Positions 37,401-49,110 of a stretch of DNA of 64,000 nucleotides are shown one piece after another (within the stretch, counting starts at the first letter, position 1; the number at the start of each line of letters is the position of its first letter). The notes under the pieces were generated by a model. That model saw nothing but the letters and a program-made list of their open reading frames with translations. It was not told where the DNA came from and searched no databases. Source of the stretch: Rachycentron canadum (Eukaryota; Chordata; Actinopteri; Carangiformes; Rachycentridae). The DNA lies in NCBI GenBank assembly GCA_038496675.1, contig CM076666.1, positions 13,901,139-13,965,138 of the forward strand, given 5' to 3'. Both the position numbers and the translations under genes were made by a program.

Positions 37401-40400
37401 TCACTTTGTTTGTTTTTCTTCTTATTCCACCTGCTATCTGGGTCCTTTGCTAAACATAATTGGCTAACTGAAAACTGTACTACTGCTTAGAATTATATGA
37501 ACCACGAGATTCAGATTTTGGTCATTTTGTCACTTTTGTTGATGTTTCAGCAGTGCTTAGAATACCCAAATAAAACCCCTTTGTCTCTCCCCTTTCTATT
37601 TTCAGCAGGAGCCCAGATGAGTCTGGCCCAGTCTACAGCATAGAGCAGCCGGAGGAGAGGGAGCCCAGTGAACCCTCAGGGAAGAAATTAGACAAGGAAC
37701 TGAAGCCAGGACCTGTCAAGACAGACTTAGCTGAACCTCTGTCCCAGTATGACCTCAGTTACCCAAGTGAGTCCAGTTTTTTATTAATTCATATATTTGT
37801 GTTCTCCATCTTGATAGAAATGTGAAAAATCCCTGGACAATTGATGACCTTGTAATTCTTAATTTAAAAAACAAAAAAACTATTTTGTAGTCGAGGGCGA
37901 TGCAGGAGGACCGGTTTCAAATCCAGATGGATACCAGGATGCCTTGTCCAAAAAGCAAAGACGCCCACAGGAAGATGAGAGGAGGAGGAAGGAACAGGGA
38001 GCTTCTGTAAGTTAAGCATATGTTCAACATATGTTCAGTCTTCATGCTGAGAATGAACAAGATGCATGTAGTTTAAACTGTTTCTCATTGCTGTTTTAGG
38101 TGCCAGTAAAGAACAGGACAATCACATCCAAGATACCGCCACGCTTTGCCAAAAAGCAGGGAAGCATGAGCATTGAACAACCTGAGGAGGCACTTTCTTC
38201 CAACAACTTGGGAACTGAAATCTGGGAGACCAACAGCTCAGGTAGTAAGCAGATCCAGCTTCCTGTCAGGTTGCTTTGGTTGGCACTTTTAAGCAGAAAA
38301 CATCAAGAGGCATTATAATAATTTGAACTTGCTTGTAATGCATAGACATATAGCTGTATTTACAATTGTAAAATTATTGCTACAGAATTGCTTTAACATG
38401 AAACAAACAGTTGTGTTTTTTTAGCTGTAGCATTTTGTGGTCAGCTAAGTACTATTTCAATAGGTTGACATTAAAACATGGAAAGAAGAGATGTTAGGAA
38501 GGAACAATTTAAACTTGCATTTCTAGCAAAATCAATTTTTTTTTTTGTAGCTACATTTTGTTTTCAATGCAGAAATATGTTTTTGTGAGTGTGGACTCAA
38601 GATAGATAAATGTATCCCATTACTCAAGAATGCAATCAATTTATCTTTTTCAGCTCTTTCAGTCCAGTCCTCAGGGGGAGACTCATGGACTAAACAGGTG
38701 TCTTATACTGGGAGCGAGCCCAACTCTGAGGTAGTACTATGCAGCTACTCTTTGATACCTCCCCCATATTGCAAATATACAGTATCTGTGTTGTATGTGT
38801 TCAGTTAGACATTGCTTTGACAATATTAGTTTAATTCCATTGCAACAAATTTGCAAACAACAACAAATGAATGCCTTTTTTTCTTCTCTTCTTGGCCAGG
38901 ATTCTGATGCTGGCCCAGAGCAGAGTAAAGAACAGCATAAGCCAGGGCCCATTGGAAATGAACGCTCCCTGAAGCACCGCAAGGGCTCAGAGGGTGTTGA
39001 TCGGCTGGAAGGTGGCCCCATTACGCCAGTCAATGGTGTGGACCTCCATGTGGACGCTGTGCTGCCCGTGCCTCCTATTGAGTTTGGTGTCAGTGCCAAA
39101 GACTCTGATTTCAGCCTACCACCTGGCTCTACGCCAGTGCCCGTGTCAAATCCTGTCAACAAGCTTCAGGATGCACTTACCACCAATGTGAGTCTTTCTA
39201 TCTCTACATGTGGTGTTTTGGAGTTGATCAAAATGAATTAAAGATAATAATAAACAGAATAATTATTAGAATGCTTCAGTTACATCTTAATCATGGAAGT
39301 GTTTTTGGTTGAAAGCTATAAACATTAAAAAAAAAAGGAACATAAGATATTGACTTGCAATTGCTTGATCATGAACTTTTGTTTTTTAACAGACGGCTCT
39401 CAATCAGAGTATCCCCATGCTGCGCTCAAACCACCTGCAACCTGGCATAAACCTCAATCCCATCTCCTTCCCCAGCGCTGATCTCACTCTCAAGGTAATT
39501 GAATTAAAATTCCATGTACTTATCTTCTCAGACATGAAATAAGTGATAATCTGTCTTTTTAGGGTCTTTTCCTGAATGGGGAAATGTATAGTAGGAACTG
39601 TGTCAAAATGTACAATGGTGTTGAAACATGCAGACCAATTTTAAATGTTTATCCTCAGATGGAATCAGCTCGCAAGGCGTGGGAGAACTCCCAGTCCCTC
39701 CCTGAGCAGGGTTCTCCTGGCGGAGGTGCTTCAGGTGCTCAGCCTCCCTGCAGTGCTGGCTCATCCAGTGGTGTCAGCTACAGTTCTTTTGGAGGAGTGT
39801 CCATGCCGCCAATGCCTGTGGCATCAGTAGCACCCTCTATGTCCATGCAAGGTAAAACTGCATTTCTTTTTTTCTCTGTCCATTGAAGGTTTAATTTTTG
39901 CAAGCTAAACTTAGAAGCTGTTGTTTCCCGTCCCTTCTGTAGGTAATCATATTCCCCCATTGTATCTGGATGGCCATGTCTTTCCGAGCCAGCCACGTCT
40001 CGTGCCTCCCACCATGACCCAGCAGCAGACATACCAACAGGTAGAGAGAGAAACATATAAACAAATACACTTGTTTGTATACCAGCAGAATTGTCATTAT
40101 GTTAAATTTAATCATCCATTCAGGCGGCTGCAGCTCAGCAGATTCCCATCTCTTTACACACGTCTCTTCAGGCTCAGGCTCAGTTGGGGCTTCGAGGCGG
40201 TCTACCTGTCTCTCAGTCTCAAGAGATGTTCAACTCTATTCCCCCCTTCAGGTACTACCACCTCAGCTTTTCATGGAATTTGCACTGGTCCTATTAAATT
40301 GCTTCTCTTTAGTCATATAGCTGTTCAGCTTGTGTGGCACACATGAATCATATTTGATTTATTTTGCTCATTCTGCTGCCATGCCTTGTCTTCCTTGTTT

Positions 40401-42673
40401 CAGGTCCCAGGTTTACATGCACCCCAACCTGTCACAGCCCAGTCCCATGGTGCTGTCTGGTGGAGCCCCCCTCAAGGGTCCCTATTCACCCTTCCCTGGC
40501 ATGCAGCCCTCAGACATGGTTAAGCCACAGTCAGGCTCACACTACCAGCCAATGAATGGCAGCCAGCAACTAGTCTATGACAGCCAGATGAACCAAGGGC
40601 CTGGTATAGGTTCTTCCCAGTTAATGGACTCTCAACTCATCCAGGTTAGTGGGTTTCACAAACAGCTCAAGATGCTATGTTCCTCTTGCCATCTGTCAGA
40701 GTTTTAGATATAATCTTTCTTTTAACCAGGTGACCATGCCCCTTCCTGGCTCTCAGCTGCGCTATGGCTCAGCTCAGCAGCACCTCATCCTCCCACAGTC
40801 TATCCAGCTGCAGCAAGGACAGAACCTGTCAGTGGGAGCCCCGCGTCGAATGCTGCCACCTGGCTCACAGCCTGCTGTCATGACTGGTAGTCGAGAGGTG
40901 TGACTTATAGGTCTTATTTTACTCAAAAACTGTTCGGAGTAGTCTAGACAGATCTGTGTAATGCAGCATTTTATTTTATTTTTTTAAATCGGTAAACCAG
41001 CGGAGCGCTGGTTCAAATGTATTGACAGTCTTTCTATTGTTTTTGCCCTCTTCTAAGGGGTCACAGATGGAAATGAAAGGCTTTCAGTTCTCCGAGAAGC
41101 CCAACCACTCCCCAGGCTTATCTGGAGGGTCCTACAGGTGAGTGGAGTAGGTAGACTAGATAAAACTGTATATATAGCTAAAACTCCACGTGCACCTTAA
41201 CTCTGTTACCAACTGAGATAGGATATTACAATTTGAGAACATGGGTTGTAAAACTAACGTTGGCTCTTTTTTTTTTTTCCCTCCCCCTTTTTCATCAGGC
41301 CCGGGTCTGCCAGCCCCAGTGGCAAGCCCTCTGGTCCTGGGGGCCCTGTAGGCCCCCTGCCAACACATTTTACTCAACAGGTATTTCTTTTTCAGACATT
41401 TATCTTGAAATGTATTTACTTGTTACACTGTAGGGTGGTTCACTTCTTAAATTTAAAACTGGATAGTTTAACAAAACCTGTGAATTTAATATTTGGGCCG
41501 AGTCTGAAAATGTCATTAGGAATTCAATACTAGCATGCTAATTATTCATGTTTTCATTTATTTCCAACCCCCTCATCTACTTCCCTCCCTTCCTCTCCCA
41601 TGACCAACAGGTCCCACCTGCTCAGGGCAGCATGGTGATGCACATGCGGCCCCCCACCACAGGCCCTTTCCCCAACCCCATCCAGAGACCAGTCATGCAG
41701 GTCAACAAGCCTGTCATCATACGCTCCCCCCCTTACCCTAATCCTGGCCGTGACCCTTCCCACTCCACCCCTCCCTCGGCCCCTGAGCCCCCTGTCAAAG
41801 GGCCAGAGGATGGCATGAAGGTGAGCCACCCACTGTAAATATAGGTAATTTAATTTAATCAATTTTCTTTTTCTATATTTGAATTACTTGTTTTATGGAT
41901 TTTTTAGTGAGTCATTGACTTATTTCATTCATTGTCATTGAATAGTTCAGTTCTAGTTACCATATCTGAAATGTCTTCATGCATTTATCTGAGATAGTAT
42001 AATTCTGTACTGTTTATAGTAGTAGTAATAATTTGTCTGTAGACTAATCTGCACTGTACTATGAAAATGTAGATTCATTGGAACAGTTCTTCCTTGTAAC
42101 AGTAATTACTTTTGCATTCGTATACATAATTACAGATCAAGAAAGAGTTTTAATTCTGGATAATCTAATGACTCTCAATTTTATTTAAGTGACTTTAGTG
42201 TAAACCAGTTCAGAGGTAATCAGCTGCATGACTGGACTTACTGTGACTGAAAGCTAAGAATCTCTTGTTAATGAAGTGATTGAATGTAGTACGTCAGGTG
42301 TTGTTCCAGCAAAAAGCTTAAAATGACTTTTATGGACAAAGTAACCTTTGCAATTGTCGGCAACTGCAAAGGAGGAAATTGTCAAAAATGTTTACCCAGA
42401 TAGCTGATTGTTAGCCTTTAACCATCAAAACAAGTGTTTCTTCATAAAATGAAAGCTCCCAGGCCCTGCTGTAGATCCTCGTAACCCTGCCTTTTCTTTG
42501 CGCAGAATAAAACCATACGAGAAGTGCGCAAGGCAGTGGGTGAGGGAAAGGCACCATCTGGGGGCATGACCAGCAAACTCCAGGAGCCCCTACCTTCTAC
42601 GGGGCAAGCCAAACCAGCACGCACTGGAGCCATCAAACCCCAGGCGGTCAAAGTAGAGGAGGGCAAGGCATAA
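28441..42673 (+). CDS. prrc2b: PRRC2B, proline-rich coiled-coil protein 2B (30 coding exons, 2,232 aa)
   Basis: Coding exons: 28441-28555, 28642-28819, 29186-29288, 29554-29617, 29808-29951, 30390-30703, 30853-30977, 31065-31228, 31552-31639, 31737-31905, 32688-33033, 33153-33343, 33989-34190, 34285-34489, 34667-36706, 37609-37766, 37891-38006, 38100-38241, 38654-38730, 38900-39187, 39393-39494, 39659-39851, 39943-40040, 40124-40251, 40404-40644, 40730-40897, 41058-41137, 41299-41380, 41611-41820, 42506-42673. All junctions are GT-AG and phase-consistent; 6,699 nt in total, close to human (about 2,229 aa). The N-terminal BAT2 domain starts MSDRLGQITKSKDGKSKYSS. A charged coiled coil lies near 521-562, an RG/RGG-rich stretch near 1070-1105, and a basic block [20 protein letters not shown] near 1308. 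The C-terminal third is Pro/Gln/Ser-rich. The family binds RNA and promotes translation initiation of selected mRNAs with eIF4G2/eIF3. prrc2a and prrc2c are excluded by closer match to PRRC2B and by synteny. Confidence 0.97.
34667..36706 (+). other. prrc2b: prrc2b giant internal exon 15 (coding)
   Basis: This 2,040-nt exon codes for about residues 803-1483. It carries TGPIKKPVLKALKVEDKE (linker conserved across PRRC2 proteins), RRNNWIFIDEEQAFG, the RGG-rich segment and the basic [14 protein letters not shown] block. The acceptor TTTTTTCCACAG and donor AAGAG|GTGAGG frame it. A large exon at this place is a family hallmark. Confidence 0.95.
37604..37608 (+). promoter_or_regulatory. Tandem NAGNAG splice acceptor of prrc2b exon 16
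   Basis: The acceptor reads TTTTCAGCAG|GAGCCC. Using the first AG (exon from 37606) inserts one Ser codon before Arg-Ser-Pro-Asp-Glu. Using the second (37609) gives Arg directly, as in the mammalian protein. Both stay in frame (2,233 or 2,232 aa). Confidence 0.8.
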
Positions 42674-44890
42674 CAATGGACCTGAAAATCCTCATCACCA
42701 CCCAGCCTGCCAACACAAAGCCCCTTGACCAATGTCTGAGCCTTCTGAGACCCATCTTATCCCAAGGCACCGAGGCAAGGGGCAAACATGCAGACGTCAC
42801 GATGAATTACCCTTCTTGAACTGTCAGAACTGGACACTATTATTTCACACCACGTATAGAGATATATAAATATATTATAAATATATACATAGACACAAAC
42901 AGTCTTTTAAGCAGATCTCTTCAAGGTCCTCTTTAATTTATTATTAGTCACTTTTAAGGGGAGATTGGTAAAGATAAAAGATATTTCTGTTTTCTTTTGT
43001 GTTTCTCCTCGAAGCGGGGAAAAGGAAAATGACCAACTCAGACAGATGGTTCATTTTTCATACCATTTTTGCCAAACTATTTACTCCCTGTTTATGGACT
43101 GTAACCATTAAGACCAGGCAGACACTTGATAAAACATACTCTGAGAAGCAAAGTCTGTTAAAACAATTTTTTAAACAAATTTGAAATGCAGTGGGGCACT
43201 TGTTTGTCATTTTTCATTGGCATTTTTGCTGGAAATAAAGTTTTAAATCATCACTCATCCTATTGGTAAATGACTTCTTTTAGTAACCCAGGAAAAATCC
43301 TAACTCTAATTTGTGGACATCATTGCATGTCAACATGGCAAAAGTCAAGTGCATCAACCTAGAATTGCATCTTCTGGGTTTCCACACCCAGCCCATGAAC
43401 CGTGGCAAAACTGTTTAGACTGGTAGAAATGATTTCTTTTCTCAACTCTGTTCTTTGCTTTTACATTTTGTTGCTTGCTCTCTGTAAATTGAAACAAAAA
43501 GGTGGACATTGTACCAAAATCATGTTGCTTCCATGGGAACTTCACTGGCATTGATACAGCGTGTGCATGTGATGTGCTGAATGTGTGTAAACCTGCAGGA
43601 CTCCTGCCTAGAAACTAAAACATTTCACAAAGACTGTACCTGAACTCAGCATTCATTATGCTGCCATCGACTGTATGGATTTTGATAAACCAAGCTGGCA
43701 ACAACTTTGGCCTCATTGTGAAGTTTTGTGTGTGGGGTGGGAAGATGCTGCATTCTCAGTTGCTGTAAAGGACCCCCAAAAATAGCTGATTGAAATGTCT
43801 GCTTTCTTATCGCTTTGTTTGGGTTGTAATGAATCAAACTGTCTGTTTATGAAGATGTGATATAAGTGATTATTTTTCCATCCCTCAACCTGTGGGTGGT
43901 TTGCTTTTCTCTTTTTCTTTTATTGCTCCTGAAAGACTTTGCTCTCTAGTTCCATTCAAATCCTACTTGACAGTTCTGTGGGAAATTGTGAAGAAACAGA
44001 CTCATCACCATTTGATTATTCAGCATCTGGTCTCTGAGGTGGCACTAGCAATAATTGCAGCCTAACTATAATCACAATCAGGGTCCAAAAAACTTTTTTT
44101 TCTCTGTTACAAACTAATAATCACAAAGGAGGGCCGTTAAACATTGCTTGCTGAATTAAAATACGATCTTTGCTGAAGCTTTTTTTTGGTTTTGTTTTTT
44201 TTTGGTGCACACTGCAGTTCCAGTGGACTACGAAGGACTTTTAAAAGGGTTCTATTTGAAAATGTGAAGCTGTTGGAATCATCTTTATTTTGGGTTTTTT
44301 TTTTTTTTTTTTTTTGTAATGGACATTCATTTTGAAACTCACAATGCCAATGTCATAACTGGTTAAATGTTAATGCTTACTATAACGCTCCATGACACTA
44401 CAAAATGTTGCAATTTATCTTTATGACAATGTTTCACTGGTATATATGTATATGCATACTTAACTGTACAGTCGAGCCTTGTCAGTGGGGGAGGCTTAAA
44501 CCCACATTTCATTTTAGATATTGTGGCACTATAAAGGATTTAACGTTGAAAAGGTCACTGTTCTCAGAATGGATTGCTTTCACTTGTTGATAGGTTTATC
44601 GGGTTTGGAGTGTTTTTGCCTCTTATCCCTTACTGCAAACGATCTTGATGCTTCTCATCATTGTACCTGCACCAAAATGTTGCCCTGACTTTTTTTTTTG
44701 TACTTTTAAGATGCATATTTCATTTTGTCAGAGGACCAGCGCTTTCTACAGCTGATCCAGCATTCTATTTATCCTATCTGATCTTTATCCTTTCAGATAT
44801 TTGGTCATTACTCTCCCTTGTTTAAAAAAAAAAAAAAAAAAGAGCTTATTGAAAGAAAAGAAATAAAGCAGTTGTGATTTCTTAAATGTA
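42674..44890 (+). other. prrc2b 3' UTR
   Basis: About 2.2 kb follow the TAA at 42671-42673. A first AATAAA stands near 43,235 (GGAAATAAAGTTTT) and a stronger distal one at 44862-44867. An AT-rich stretch of TATAAATAT units lies at 42,855-42,890. Several U-rich runs could be sites for RNA-binding proteins. Confidence 0.7.
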
Positions 44891-45820
44891 CTGTTGATTC
44901 TGTATTCTCACTTTGTCATATTAAAATCATGCATCAAATTATTGTGAAAGAAATGGTGGGGAAATGATTTTGGTATTGGGACTTTTGGCTGAGGTTTGTC
45001 GGACATGTGTTCTTGGTGCGAGTTGCTTTGATACAGTACTTAATTAAAACAATCAAGCCTCAGCAGAGTCGAGTAAAGTTTTAAAGCTGTGTGATCAGGT
45101 TTGTTTATTCAAAAACACTGGTCATTCACATGTTTTTTTCAGCATTTCACGTTAATATCTTAACATGAAACTAAAGATAAGCATTTCAGTGGGTGCAATG
45201 AATCTAAAAGAAGTGGTAAACCAAGGTTTGACTTTGTAGTGCTGGATATCTTTTACTACTTCAGTGCTGTGCAAACATTTGAGATGTAAAGTGTCTTTGT
45301 CCCATTAGATACCTCCATCTTCAAGCTTCCCCATCCTCTATCAATAATTTCTACTTGACAAACAAAATGTGTCATAATGAATATAGCTGTTGTCATATCA
45401 GGTTATACTAAACAACCCAATTACTACAAACATGGTCCTGTCTATTTTTTTGTTTTGTTTGTTTTTTTGGTCTGCTGGTTGTTTTTGGGTGTGCGTCATT
45501 ACAAAATGTGTGCGTCCTAATTGATGAATCGACTAATTATCACTCACAGCTGGCAGTGTATTGTCGGCCCATATGAGGGTGCGACTCATTACAAAAACCC
45601 CATCGTTTATTTGGTCGCTATTAAAAAAAAAACAAAAAAAAACAATGACCTGGACGTAAATATCACCAGCAGCACTGAAATTATATAAAAAATAATGTGT
45701 TTAGTATCAGCCTCAAAACTACTTGAAAACTTTTCTTTTCTTTTTTTTGTTTGACCACTTGACATTTTTATTCATAAAAATTACCGTAATTACACAACAG
45801 TAACGCACCTGCAAAAAAGC
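44891..45820. other. Spacer between prrc2b and the 135-aa gene
   Basis: AT-rich noncoding DNA with T and A runs (45,449-45,470; 45,620-45,645). I see no gene in it. Confidence 0.7.
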
Positions 45821-45828
45821 AGAATACG

Positions 45829-45987
45829 TGACGTCGGAAGTGTCAAATTCCAGAGATTTTTTTTTTTTCAGGACAAAGACGAGACTTGTCCGGACGAAGA
45901 AAGTTTCTTCTTCGTGACTACGGAGCGAGGAAGTCGTGATCTTAAAACGCGGGACTTGTTTGTTTTTTCTGGGTGTCTCCTGTTTAG
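45829..45987 (+). promoter_or_regulatory. Putative promoter (CRE-ETS) and noncoding exon 1 of the 135-aa gene
   Basis: TGACGTCGGAAGTG at 45829-45842 joins a CRE/ATF core to an ETS site, a combination common in TATA-less housekeeping promoters. An inverted ETS core (CACTTCCG) lies at about 46030-46037. A good donor, TTTAG|GTAAAC, follows 45987, and the next usable acceptor precedes the ATG at 46962. Confidence 0.5.
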
Positions 45988-46118
45988 GTAAACAACGGTA
46001 ACTTCGCTTTTGTTGTTAAGCTTTATTGTCACTTCCGTCGTAGGACAGAGACGTTTTCCCTCGAGATGCTTTGATTGATCAGTTGCACGCGCGACAAAAT
46101 CCAATGTAGCGTCGTTTT

Positions 46119-46140
46119 TCTTCTTCTTCTTCTTCTTCTT
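46119..46140. repeat. (TTC)7 trinucleotide run
   Basis: Short TTC/CTT array in the presumed first intron of the 135-aa gene. Confidence 0.9.
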
Positions 46141-46961
46141 AAACGCAGAGTATAATAACGTAGACTACATGGCGACGATAATCTGCAGTTTGCTAAAATG
46201 ATCGGGGGTCTTGTCTATAATCCCTGCATAGAAAAACATGCATACTTTGCATACTTTTGCGATAAGTATGTATGTTAGCTTGTTCGAATGAAGAGGCTAA
46301 TTGAAGTTATGATGCCATGTCGAGCCAAAAATAAAATGATGTCAGCCATTTTACCTGGACCGAGCTAGGTGAGACTAAGTGGACCGAGCTAACTGGCTGT
46401 TAACATTAGTTCGTCATTGCATGTTGTTAGTCGACTACTTGGCCAATCGATGACACAATCTGCCGATTGATCGAGAAAACAACCACAACATTATTCTTAA
46501 TCTACTTTGCATACAGTTGTGCTTTTCGTGAGTTTTTTTTTTTGTTGTTTTTTGTTTGTTTTTAGTTTTACTTAACATTATCACCAGCATCCTAACAATC
46601 TATACCCTTGCTGATCGAAACCCAGACACTTAAAAACAGCTGTGACTATTTGATGTTTACTGAAGGTATTATTTATTAAGAGTCTTTTTCTAAAAGTCCT
46701 TGAGAAGTTTCTTAGTTATATTTTTCGTCCAGGTTTTACATTGTTGCTGTTCTCATCCAGATGCAGATTTGCTTATATACTCCCACGGTCCCCCTATTAT
46801 ATCCATTACACACTGGTCATTTACATTTAATTCAATTCAATCTAAGATGTATTTTTTTATGATCAGTGATGTGGACAACATGCTGATTTTTGCATCACAA
46901 AATATTCCAATTTGATGCCACTACATTCTCATAGGCCTCCTATGTGTTTCTTTTACTCAGT

Positions 46962-48349
46962 ATGGCTACTAAGGGTGGTGTGAGGTCAGATGAAGGCCTG
47001 ATGATGATGCAAGAGCTTGATGACCGACTGAAAGAGCAAATTGACAAACTGGAACATGTGCGCCTTGCTGCTGTTGAACTAAAGGACAACTTGTCTGAGG
47101 TACATTACACATATAATTCATAATGACAACTGTTTAATTAAAGTTTATTTTCATTGAGCTCCCTTGTAAATGACATTATTTCCTTCTAATGCAGTGCAAC
47201 AGTGATCTAACCCAGTCTATTGCTGACCATCTGGAATGGTTGAATCACTTGTCAGAGCGAGTGGAAACTCTTCACATGAACACTACTGTTTTTGTTCAGG
47301 TAAGAAATACACAGTATCTGATGGTATGCGAAAAATAGGGGTCCCAGCAACACATTTATTACTTTTCAAACGTGTTTTAAAGTTTCTTGCCTCTAGAGGG
47401 AACATATTAAAGGCTAACCACAGGCTTTCTGAGCATGTCAGCAGGATAGCTGCACGTCAGCTCGTCTGTGAGCATCTGATGAAACATAAAATTTCATGGA
47501 TATACACATAAAACATAACTGAAATATTAAAGGTGTTAAAAATGTGTTTTTACAGACTCTTTAAAACAGCACCTTAATATTGGCAAATAATAGGAACCAC
47601 CTTAGAGTCACTGGCATTTCAGGTTTTAATTGTGCTTTAGTGGGGGATATTACCACACAATTTTTATGAAATTACCACAAAGAAATGTCACACAGATAGA
47701 ATATAGCATTCTGAGCCCCAGCACAGTTGTCTACTTTGCCTGGTTGGATAATCCAGCCTTGTTTGTGAAAATCACACAAAGTTTGGAAAGTTTTATTATT
47801 TAAGAGTTTGATAAAACTCAAAAATTTTATGAATCCACAGAGAGAGAATCCTGAGACTGACCTGTGCAGGGAGTCTGGTAACCAGCTCAGAAACAATATA
47901 TGATTGTTGAATTATCATCTATTTGGGAATCTGTAAATAACTGTGGTTGTCCACCAGTTATGTTGCAGTAGCTTCATTTAAAATTTTTGATTGTCAGAAA
48001 GTTAATTAAAAACCCTTCTTCTACATTGTTTCTCCAGAGTGAGAGGTGAATAAAAACAAGCATAAAAAGGTTTAATCTATATCAGTTCATACAAATAGCC
48101 TTCATTCACCCAATTGCTGGAAACGCATAGGACAATGTACAGTGCATTGGCACCTTTGCTAATTTATGCTTCAACTGTTTCCAGATGAATCCCAAGCCTC
48201 GTGCATGGGCAGGGAAACAGGGCTCCAAACAAGGCTACCGCTGGCCACGTCTGCACCAGGCTGATGACGCCCAGTCTGAGTTTGGCTGGTCCCCCATCCG
48301 CACACGACGGAACAGCGATGCTGCCTCTGAAATGTCTTGTAACTGGTAA
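46962..48349 (+). CDS. Unrecognised 135-aa coiled-coil protein, three coding exons
   Basis: Exons are 46962-47099, 47195-47299 and 48185-48349. Acceptors are TTACTCAG, AATGCAG and TTTCCAG; donors are GAG|GTACAT and CAG|GTAAGA. All junctions are phase 0, giving 408 nt and 135 aa. The ATG begins one base after an acceptor, so a noncoding exon must lie upstream, probably ending at 45987. Residues 10-80 are helical with heptad-like spacing (LDDRLKEQIDKLEHVRLAAV, then LEWLNHLSERVETL). Residues 82-135 are basic and Trp/Arg-rich (NPKPRAWAGKQGSK, FGWSPIRTRRNSD) and end in SCNW. There is no signal peptide or membrane segment. I do not recognise the family. Intact splicing, phase and a poly(A) signal make it a real gene. 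A role cannot be inferred beyond a small coiled-coil adaptor-like protein. Confidence 0.85.
47300..48184 (+). other. Intron 2 of the 135-aa gene (885 bp)
   Basis: Ordinary AT-rich intron between the second and third coding exons. Nothing else was recognised in it. Confidence 0.85.
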
Positions 48350-48690
48350 CCTGGTAGACTGTGGCTAATATACCAACCAGGGACGCAGTTCAATGCAGAA
48401 TATTGTACAGCTGGCCTCCACCACATTTCAGATCTGAAGTTTAAACTATTTGTACATTTCATATTTTCATTGGTACTTTTTTTTTTTTTTACTCATTAAC
48501 TAACTTAGTACTTGACAGTTTTGTATTCCCCGTATTGTCATCTAGTTGAACGTGATATATGTTTTCGTAAGTGTATGGCTGTCTGGCCCCGTTATATCCA
48601 TGTTGTAAAGGTTGGAAAATGCCACCAGTGCATTCAACTACACATTATTCAAAATAAACACATTTCTAATAAATTCCCATGTGGGCGATT
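48350..48690 (+). other. 3' UTR of the 135-aa gene
   Basis: Follows the TAA at 48347-48349. AATAAA hexamers at about 48653-48658 and 48668-48673 mark the likely end. Confidence 0.65.
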
Positions 48691-48896
48691 TGTTAAACTT
48701 AAACCATTTAAGTCTGGATTTTGTAAGATTGTGCACGTTGTTCTCAAAAACAGTCAACACACCAGTCTTTTGTAACAGCTAGATAAGTTTTGTTTTTTTT
48801 CTCCCCCCCCCCTCCCTTGTCTGATGTAATGTGTGTTTTAAATGTGTAATCGAATATGTGTCGAAAAAACACGTCGATGTAGGTCAGCGTTGTCCA

Positions 48897-48910
48897 CCGG
48901 CAGAGGGCGC
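48897..48910 (+). promoter_or_regulatory. Perfect match to the CTCF core motif
   Basis: CCGGCAGAGGGCGC satisfies every position of the CTCF consensus CCDSYAGRKGGCRS. It sits between the end of the 135-aa gene and edf1, about 0.2 kb before the edf1 ATG. This is a candidate insulator or promoter-bound CTCF site. Confidence 0.65.
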
Positions 48911-49110
48911 CACTCAACCGCCTCCATGATGTCACGCTGTTCACCACACACATTTAAATAAAGCTTCGACAGAGCGCGTGGGTGATATTTCTGGAAGGAG
49001 CGTCTTATTGGCACTACTTTGTTTAAAGGGGTCCCCTTGAAAACACCGAGTTGAACTTATTTTTGTATCTATATTAAACGTTACGGGTATCGAGCGAAGC
49101 CCGGGGAAAC

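Noticed and set aside
28300..42505. Possible SNORD62-like snoRNAs in prrc2b introns (human PRRC2B hosts SNORD62A/B)
   Set aside because: An ATGATGA C-box-like heptamer at 36933-36939 has CTGA boxes only 105-130 nt away and no terminal stem. No guide matching 18S rRNA was found in the introns.
46433..46490. Fragment with TCGACTACTTGG and GCCGATTGATCGAG resembling the GATTAATCG repeat
   Set aside because: Too short and diverged to separate from chance; not annotated as a copy.
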